A stretch of 64,000 nucleotides of DNA, from assembly GCA_039583875.1 (NCBI GenBank), contig CM077163.1, forward strand, positions 231,624,646 through 231,688,645. The letters run 5' to 3'. The stretch is from Platanthera guangdongensis (taxonomy: Eukaryota > Streptophyta > Magnoliopsida > Asparagales > Orchidaceae). A program made the position numbers and the translations under genes. Below the pieces are notes generated by a model. The model had not been told where the DNA came from, ran no database searches, and was given only the letters and a program-made list of their open reading frames with translations. Of this stretch, positions 56,445 to 64,000 are shown one piece after another. Positions within the stretch are counted from its first letter, which is position 1. Each line of letters opens with the position of its first letter.

Positions 56445-58764
56445 GAACCGCCAATAATCTTCTACCTACATACTCTTGGATATATCATCATCGGCTTCGC
56501 AATGATGTGACTTGTCCGTGGGGATGTGGGTTGGAAGAATCAATCAATCACTTGCTTGGAGACTGCAATGTCATATCCAAAATTCGAACCGAAGGTGCAA
56601 GACTGTGTATCCCGGCCCACATTACATGCCAAAACATTTTGGAATTCCTTAGTGATGAATCACTTACAGATAAATCCACGGAAATGACTACTTTTATCAC
56701 ATCCATTGTCTATCATATTTGAAAAGCAATTAATTGTATGGAGCATGGGGAACCATATATGCAGCCCGCAACAATAGTTATAAATGCTATACAAAACATA
56801 TCGAACAATCATTGGACGTCCCCTTTTAACCACCAGTCTCCTTGGACGCCCCGCCTGTCGGTTGATTGAAAATTAATTTTGATGATTCGGTCTTGGAGAA
56901 CAACATCGCCGGGTTTGGCTGCACCTTTTGTGATCATCATGGTGACTTAATTGTTGCTTTGGGCGTGTCGTGCTGCAGTAGATCAGTTGGAATAACAGTT
57001 TTTATGGCGGCAAGGGCTGTTCTCTCTCACGCAGATGTAAAAAATTGTGAAATGCGGAAAACGGGAAACCAGGTCGCAGGAACACTCAACCAAACCAAGC
57101 CAATTAAACCAGATGCAAACAAGGAGAGCAAGAAAATCTTATACAATCAAAAATCTTTACAAAGCGAGACATACATGACGACACATGATTCGCCAATGTA
57201 CCCGATGAAAGCAAAAACAATAAGGCAATATCTAGCCGCGCGGACTGAAGAAGTAACCGTTGATTCTGCTGAGCTGCACTATGGAGTCCGCTAAAACCGT
57301 CAGGTCGCCAGACCGAAATCTAACCGCACGGACACCCTGTTATTCTAATGCCGAAGAACTCCGTCCGCAATCGGTTAGCCGCCTAACAGCGAGGGCGTCT
57401 AGCCGCCAGATTATCCACGAACAGCTGTTGCCTAACTGAACAGACCGCCAGAAGCAAACAGCTTTATTGAACTGAGAAAGATTGTCAAAGAGAAGACCGT
57501 CTAGTCGCAAGCCGCGAGCTGCTGCTAACCGCTAATTGTAACCGCAGAATCTGCACTGATCCCTGACCCAAGTTAAAACAAGTCTCTGGCTTCTCAGCGT
57601 TATCCGCACAATCTGCACAGCAAAAACCGGTCAACTTCTCAAACCACGCGGATACAAAAACCTGTCTGCAGCAATCGCCCGAGCTCACTTACTGTTCATT
57701 TGGTTATTCCGTTGATGTGACAGGGGGTCCTATTTATAGGCGCGGAGAGGAGTGTGGTCACCGCCTAGCCGATAGGAACACCGTCCATCTCGCGGCGAGC
57801 ACAAAGCGTATAAGCACAGCGCGGACACGAAGCCAGTCCTCCTTGTCGCACAATCAAGGCCAAGGCCTACAGTCCGCCACACTTGCAGACACTGCGAACA
57901 CCGCCACAAGTCCGCAACATCCTGCGGACACTGCTCCAATCCGCACACTCCGAGCCCGCAACTATACCAAGCTGACAAACTGCCGAGCTCGACGGATAGA
58001 AAAGCAATATGCGCTAACCGCGCGAACTCGCGAACTGAGCACAACCGAACTTGGTTCAAAAACAGACCAAGTCTACACCACCAAGAGTCCATAACGCGGA
58101 CTCCAAAACGGCGAACTCAAGAACCAGTTTGCACAACCTGGCGGACTCAACACCATTCCGCACTATCCGGCGAACTCCGCGGTTTCCACCAAACCACACC
58201 AAAGCAAGTCCAAGGGCACAAGTACATGCCGAACTCGAGAGCTCTAGAAGAGTCCGCAACATGCCGGACTCGGCGAACTCCAGATGAGTCTGCAGCTCCC
58301 GCGGATACCAAACCTATCCGTCCGGTTACATCCTGGGAACAAGCCAATTGCAAAACCACTAACCGACCTGGCTAGTCTCCAATCCTGTCTGCCAGTTCGT
58401 GCGGACAGTCGGCCCACGTCGCCAATTCTATCCGCCCAATCCGCGCGGTCAGTCCGCCCAGGCTGCCACTTTCACTTCAAAAAATTCAATAGCAGAGCAC
58501 TTCTCCAATGACTTCTCTGGAGTTGTTTTGGAGGGTGACTCGGTGGATGCTTGCTCAAGGATAAATCGGAACTTATCCGGCTACTTCTTTGGCGGGTATG
58601 AAGCTTCCATTGCAGGACACTTGAAGGACTTCCCGAGAGTTGTGATCTCCATTATTGACTGTAAGGCAAATGCGACGGCCGACCATCTTGCGAAGAATGC
58701 TTGTTATATTGACTTGTTGTGGGAAAGAAATATGCCTCTTACCCCGTTTTCTCGTAAATTTTGA
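56363..58764 (+). pseudogene. LINE C-terminal remnant split by solo LTR (right arm)
   Basis: Plus-strand mirror of 41793-44179. zf-RVT at 56363-56722 is one frame here (MECSPSAYIESSTWKIKSHP ... TFITSIVYHI), unlike the left arm where one base change splits it. RNase H starts at 56866 (KINFDDSVLENNIAGFGCTF), is interrupted at 57035 and resumes at 58497 (HFSNDFSGVVLEGDSVDACS). The Asp residues of FDD, GDS and TADHL are kept. Confidence 0.87.
57036..58491 (-). repeat. Solo LTR-A with exact 5-bp TSD (right arm)
   Basis: Flanked by GCAGA (57031-57035 and 58492-58496), the complement of TCTGC in the left arm. 1456 bp against 1449 bp in the left arm. Confidence 0.92.
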
Positions 58765-58910
58765 TGCATGATGCCATGTATTTGAAGACTTTACGTTACT
58801 ACTTATTTTAATATATTTAGGCTACGGCCGCCTTCAAGGAAAAAAGTTTGTGCTTCATAGAAACCCACGAGACAACCTCATTCATACTTCAATCCAAACA
58901 TTTTGACCAA

Positions 58911-59068
58911 GGCTCCGTTTGGGGGGACTTATTTTCACCGGTCAAGCGTTCGTGACCAAATGAACTGGGCCTTAATTCGCGACTGAATGAACTGGGCCTT
59001 AATTTAAGGCCCGGTTCATTCGGTCGCGAACGCTTGACCGGTGAAAATAAGTCCCCCCAAACGGAGCC
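58911..59068. mobile_element. Palindromic Tourist-like MITE (right arm)
   Basis: Mirror of 41490-41646, same terminal inverted repeats (ggctccgtttggggggactt). Confidence 0.83.
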
Positions 59069-59184
59069 TAAACCACATGGCTAAAGATAATTTAAAAAAA
59101 AAACTAAAATGAGATTCTATTGTATATATGCTAACTTAAATTTCTTTCATTTAAGTTAACATTAAGGCCTTGAATGTTGACTTT

Positions 59185-59357
59185 TGTAGAGAAAAACTCA
59201 ACCTTGTATATATTTTCTCAATGATCAAATACAATGTATGAATACACATTTATAGGAGGGAGAAAGATAGAAGAGAGTCTTATACAAGGTGTGGTACTAA
59301 AGAGCAGAAAAGAAGAAATACAAACAAATGGGCCTATTTACATGGGCTTTTCCAACA
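59185..59357 (-). repeat. 3' LTR of copia 1 (right arm)
   Basis: 173 bp, tgtagag to ttccaaca on the plus strand, with TSD ACTTT at 59180-59184. The 5' LTR of this copy would lie beyond 64000. Confidence 0.92.
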
Positions 59358-59399
59358 CTCCCCCGCAAGCTGGAGCGTACAAGTCGTATGCACCAAGCT

Positions 59400-62300
59400 T
59401 GGACAAACACTGGTAGAATAGGGTGCTAGGTAGAGCCTTTGTGAGGATATCAGCACTTGTTCAATACCAGGAACATGCTTCAATTCTATCTTCTTCATTT
59501 GGACTTCATCCTGGATAAAGTGACAGTCTACTTCAATATGTTTCGTTCTTTCATGAAAGACTGAATTCTTCGCAATATGTATAGCCGCTTGGCTATCACA
59601 TAACAGGATGACAGGTGAGGGAAGTTTTACCTCTAGATCGGCCAGGAGACTTTCAAACCAGGTAAGCTCAGAGACAAAAGACATCATTGATCGGTATTCT
59701 GCTTCAGCTGATGATCGAGCAACCATTGTTTGTTTCTTACTCCGCCAGGTAACGAGATGTCCTCCAAAATAGGTACAAAAATCACCGGTTGACCGGCGAT
59801 CATCCAAGGAACCGGCATAGTCTGCATCAGAGTACGCAACCAATGTTGGAGTAGAGGATGAGGTTTTGTATACCAAACCTTGACCCGGGGATGTTTTAAG
59901 GTATCTAAGAATACGTTCAACAGCTTGAATGTGAGATGTTCGCGGAGCATGCATAAATCTGTTGACCACCCCAACAGCGAAGGAAATATCCGGTCTTGTG
60001 ACTGTTAGATAGATCAATTTTCCAACCAGTCGTCGATAGTATTCCGGATTTTGAAGAGGAATATCTGTATCAGAAGAATGTGCACACAACTTATGATTCG
60101 CGTCCATCGAGTAGTAGTAGGCTTGCATCCCGAGTAACCAGCATCCTGAAGGAGATCCACGCAGTATTTCCTTTGAGAGATGACGAGTCCATCTGGTCGT
60201 CTTGCGACCTCAATACCAAGAAAGTAACAAAGATGTCTCAGATCCTTGGTTTGAAAGACGGAGCTAAGGAGTTGTTTGACTATTTGGATGCCCTTTGAAT
60301 CGTCTCCAATGATCAAGATATCATCAACATAAACCAACAGAAGAATAGTTCTCGTTGTCCGATGACGTGTGAATAGTGAGAAGTCAACTGAACTCCGAGT
60401 GAAGCCAACTTGCCGGACAGTCTTACTGAACTTGTCAAACCATGCCCGAGGGGATTGTTTGAGACCATAGATGGACTTCTTGAGAAGACAAACCTGGGAC
60501 TCCCCCGTGGTCTCAAACTCGGGCGGTTGCTGCATGAAAACCGTTTCCTGAAGGTCGCCGTTGAGGAAGACATTTTGATGTCCAGTTGGTGTAATGACCA
60601 TTGTCGATGCACAGCTACCGAGAGAAGAACTCAAACGGTGTTCAGCTCGGCCACAGGTGAGAATGTCTCCTCATAATCGAGGTCTTGTTGTTGTGTGAAG
60701 TCACGAGCCACCAGGTGGGCCTTCAGACGGTCAATCGTTCCATCAGTAGCATGCCTGATCACAAAGACCCATTTACACCCAACAGGTGTTTGTCAGGTAG
60801 GTAATGGTATTAAGGACCAGGTTTGGTTAGCCCAGAGAGGCGTCATATCTTCTTCCATAGCCGTCTGTCAGCCAGGATGTTGGAGAGCCTCCTACACAGA
60901 GTTAGGTACAGAAATAGAGGATAATGAAGTGGCAAAAGTATGAAGTTGTGGAGAAAGGCGATGTAAGGATACATAATTCGCCATGGTATGAGCTGTAAAT
61001 TCCGGTGTCGGATCAGCGGGACTCAGAGCATCAGAGGGCGAGGCAGACTGCAGTGGGGCACTGGAAGCAGGATGGCGATGAGTGCAGACCCGAATAACAG
61101 GAGGTTTGGCAACAGGGGGCATGGGCTGTAGGTCTTGGTGGTGGAGTGGTAACGAGAATAACAGGACGTAAGACAGTTGGTGGTGGAGATGTAAGATTTG
61201 AAGCAGAGAAGAAAGGGAGATCCTCCTGAAAGGTAACATCAGCAGAAACTGTCACCTTTCGGTTAGTCGGTGAGTAGCAGACGTGGCCTTTCTGTGTTCG
61301 TGAGTAACCAACAAAGACGTGTTTGGTAGCCCGGGGGTCCAATTTGTCGAAAATTGGACCAAGGTTATGAAGGTAGCAAATGCACCCAAAGATGCGGGGT
61401 GTGAGAAAGAATGTCGAAGTTGATGGGAACATGAGGCTGAATGAAGTGACATTGTGGAGGATATGGGAAGGAAGACGGTTAATCAGATAGCAAGCCGTCG
61501 AAAGAACAAAGTTCCAATAAGTTTTGGGAACGTGCATTTGGAGCATGATGGAGCGGGCCACATCGAGAAGGTGTCGATTCTTCCGCTCAGCGACTGTATT
61601 TTGTTGGGGGGTATAGGCACATGGAGTTTGGTGAATAACTCCAAAGTCAGAGCAAAGAGTTGCAAATTCGTGGCTAGTGTATTCACGAGCATTGTCTGTG
61701 CGAACAGTTTTGATGTTGGTGAAGAATTGCGTTTGAGTCTCAAGAAGGAACGCCCGAAAAACACAAGAAAGCTCAGAGCGATCACGAAGTAGATATAGTC
61801 ATGTCATTCGCGAATAATCATCAATAAACGTCAGAAAATATCGATAACCAGAAATGTTAATAACTTTATACGGACCTCAAATATCAGAATGTACTAAAAT
61901 AAAGGGAGCAGTGCTCCGAGTACATTTAGATAAAAAAGATGAACGAGGCTGCTTGCCTAACACACATGATTCACACTGAAAAGAAGATAAAGATACATCG
62001 GGTAGAGCCTTCTGGAGGACTGGTAAAGGGGCATGACCAAGACGCCGATGACAATCGATGGGGGAGACTAAAGAGAGGATAGCGGGAGATTCATCAAGGA
62101 GGTAGAGCCCGTGCTGCAGTCGTCCCTTACCAATGATAGTCGGCGTCCTGTGATCATGTATCAGAAAAGAAGAAGAGTTAAATGTTACAGAGCAATTCAA
62201 ATCATTAGTCAAGCGACCAACAGAAAGCAAATTGAATGGGGAGCCCGGAACATGAATAGTCGAACGTAGAGAGAGAGAGAAGTGAGAGGGATGTCAGCCG

Positions 62301-63441
62301 ATCTAGATACAGGAACAGTGTCCCCATTGGCCACTGTGATGCACTTAGGATGAGGAGAATTCAGGTATTGATGTGGCCGCAGGGAGGTGATGTGATGGGT
62401 GACACCCGAGTCAACTATCCAGCGCGGACTAGTGGAGAGACAAGTGATACCTTCTTGGGAGATGGAGGCAGCAGAGGCAATGGAGGCGGGTGGACGACTG
62501 AGCAGACCCTGGAGCTGTTGGAGCTGAAGGCGGACCTCTTCAAGGTCAGTACGAGCAGAGGAGTCGGTAGCAGCAACAATACCCTGTGGACGAGGTGGAA
62601 GCTCATGCTTGCGATAGCAGGTGGCTTCAAGGTGGTCGTCCTTCCCGCAAAAGAAACACTTTAGGTGAGGTCGGCCTCCCCGTCCGCGGCCCCGAGAGCC
62701 AGAACGCCCCCTGCGGGAAGGAGGGGAAGGCAGCAGGGGTGCAGAAGTCTGCTGCAGGAGAGCCGGGGATGGAGGAGCAGAACTATCAGGGGGCGGCGAG
62801 ACCTTGAGCAGCATAGAACACACGTCTGATAGTGAGGGAGTAGCCACTGAGGAGAGAATCTGGGCCCGAACACTGTGAAGATGAGGTGGAACACGAGCCA
62901 TCATCATGGCCACACCGACGGCTTCTTTCTGAGCCTGTTGTGCAGCAAGATCCAACATAGGAGGTTGATGTTGGATCCATACTTCGACTAAAGTCTTGGC
63001 CCAAGCAACAAAAGAGGTGAGGTTGGTAGCCCCGTCAGCATCAAGGGACTGGAGATCAGTGATAATGTCATAAAGGCGTTGAACACTATCTTTACCATAA
63101 TATACAAACTGGAGCTCATCCCACATTATCTTGGCTGTTTCGTCATACATGGTCATGCGGTAGGGTTCAGTATCAAGAGAGTTCAGGATCCATGTCTGAA
63201 CCCGGTCATCGTTGCGCAACCAATCGTCAGTTGGAGGAGCAGGAGGCACTTGGGTTAAGTGATGGAGATAACCTTTGGATTGTAGTACGCGGCGAACGGA
63301 ATGTACCCACTCCACGAAGTTCTTCTTCCCCGCTAGTAAATTGGTAGTGATCTGCAGCTCATCACGGAGTTCAGGGGCAGAGGCCGGGCGGTCTGCCGAG
63401 GAAGAGGTTGTCTGTCTGGTTGACTCTGGAGAGGTCGTCAT
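59400..63441 (-). pseudogene. Copia 1 gag-pol, right arm copy (less broken)
   Basis: Minus strand from ATG 63441. Gag through protease is one open frame of 410 codons to 62209: gag, finger CFFCGKDDHLEATCYRKH, protease WIVDSGVTHHITSLRPHQ. Pre-integrase (DCHRRLGHAPLPVLQKALPD) and integrase follow from 62230, with the stop after HSDI shared with the left arm. RT (60634-60014) and RNase H (60128-59334) are each open. The left arm carries one-base losses in gag and protease. The shared stop shows the element was already inactive. Confidence 0.9.
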
Positions 63442-64000
63442 GGTTAGGCGAGCAGGAGGCTAGGACGGCGGATAGAGAGAACTGCGACCAGACAGGAGAT
63501 CGCACGGTCTGAGTGACCAGCGGCAAGACAAAGTGGTCGCCGCGACCAGAAAGCAGAGCGGATAGCGGGTAGAAGCTGCACGGTCACGGTGATAACACAC
63601 CAGCGGCAATGAGGATGCCACGACTAGTATGCGGAGCCCGCAGAGGAGAGGAGAGACCGCTAGCGACAAGACAGGTCACAGCGACTAGTCGGTGAAGAGG
63701 TTTAGCAGAGAAGCCCGCACGGTCAAGGTGAGTCCACCAACGGCAAGGAGAGATGTCACGACTTATATGCAAACTTTGCCGAGAATAGAAGAAACCACAG
63801 CGACAAGCGAGGTAAAGCGCAGCGAGAAGGGAAAAAGAACTCGGCGGATAGACTAGAAAAAGCAGCAAGCAAGAGGCGCAATTTACGGCTATAAGAGAGA
63901 CTGCGGCGACAAAGTCAAGCCGCGGCGACTTTAGACAAGTCGCGACAGAGTAAGAGGCGCAATTTGCGGCGAGAAGAGAGACCGCAGCGACTTTAGAGAA
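63442..64000 (-). other. Copia 1 leader (right arm), cut by the window end
   Basis: Reverse complement of 36576-37133. The frames here are not supported as genes. Confidence 0.7.

Larger units (their letters stand above)
50262..64000 (-). repeat. Giant inverted repeat, right arm (continues past window)
   Basis: Reverse complement of the left arm. The centre is aaggtacctc at about 50258-50267, with ttcaagagct (50247-50256) facing agctcttgaa (50271-50280), so there is almost no spacer. Arm differences include one-base homopolymer changes and some substitutions. Confidence 0.97.

Noticed and set aside
57036..58491. Two separate insertions of LTR-A into two LINE copies
   Set aside because: TSD, boundaries and flanks are identical to the left arm, so this is the same event duplicated by the inverted repeat.

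Overview
This window is nuclear DNA of a flowering plant. It contains one recognisable host gene, a secretory copper-containing amine oxidase with five exons and GT-AG introns. Nearly everything else is nested plant transposable elements: Ty1-copia and Ty3-gypsy elements, an L1-type LINE, hAT, Mutator-like and Tourist-like elements. Several have exact target-site duplications (TSDs). I cannot name the species. Nothing prokaryotic, no CRISPR array and no tRNA gene was seen.

Layout. 1-4165: LTR fragments (family 'LTR-A') carrying two related hAT remnants. 4985-5851: a Ty3-gypsy gag remnant. 7240-9183 and 19202-19315: amine oxidase exons 5, 4, 3 and 2 on the minus strand, all open. The roughly 10 kb intron 2 holds a degenerate copia nest (9546-15191), a Tourist-like MITE and a non-autonomous LTR element (15667-18388, TSD GCTTA), itself hit by a Mutator-like MITE (9-bp TSD). 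19927-21309: LINE reverse transcriptase. 21310-26646: LTR sequence and a Ty3-gypsy element cut off by exactly 500 N (26647-27146). 27147-29905: an array of about 25 copies of a roughly 110-bp repeat. 29906-34061: mostly unassigned sequence with a (TA)n tract, a 40-bp minisatellite and an LTR end. 34063-34160: a 5S rRNA-like segment. 34675-35866: amine oxidase exon 1, on the PLUS strand and frameshifted. 36078-41375: a copia element with 5-bp TSD AAAGT, inserted in intron 1.

From about 36576 to the window end the sequence is one huge inverted repeat. 36576-50261 is followed almost without spacer by its reverse complement, 50262-64000. Each arm carries the same copia element, MITE, LINE zinc-finger/RNase H remnant split by a solo LTR, and a second copia element lacking its integrase core. 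The arms differ largely by small indels, often in homopolymer runs, so a fold-back read or assembly artefact must be considered beside a real palindrome.

Most important observation. Exon 1 and exons 2-5 have matching splice phase and together make a protein of normal length, but they lie on opposite strands with the 500-N gap between them. The gypsy element cut at the gap also has no continuation on the other side. Either the post-gap contig is in the wrong orientation, or a real inversion has split the gene, or the usable exon 1 is a mirrored copy beyond position 64000. I found no convincing new biological system; the value here is in structure, nested elements and probable assembly faults.
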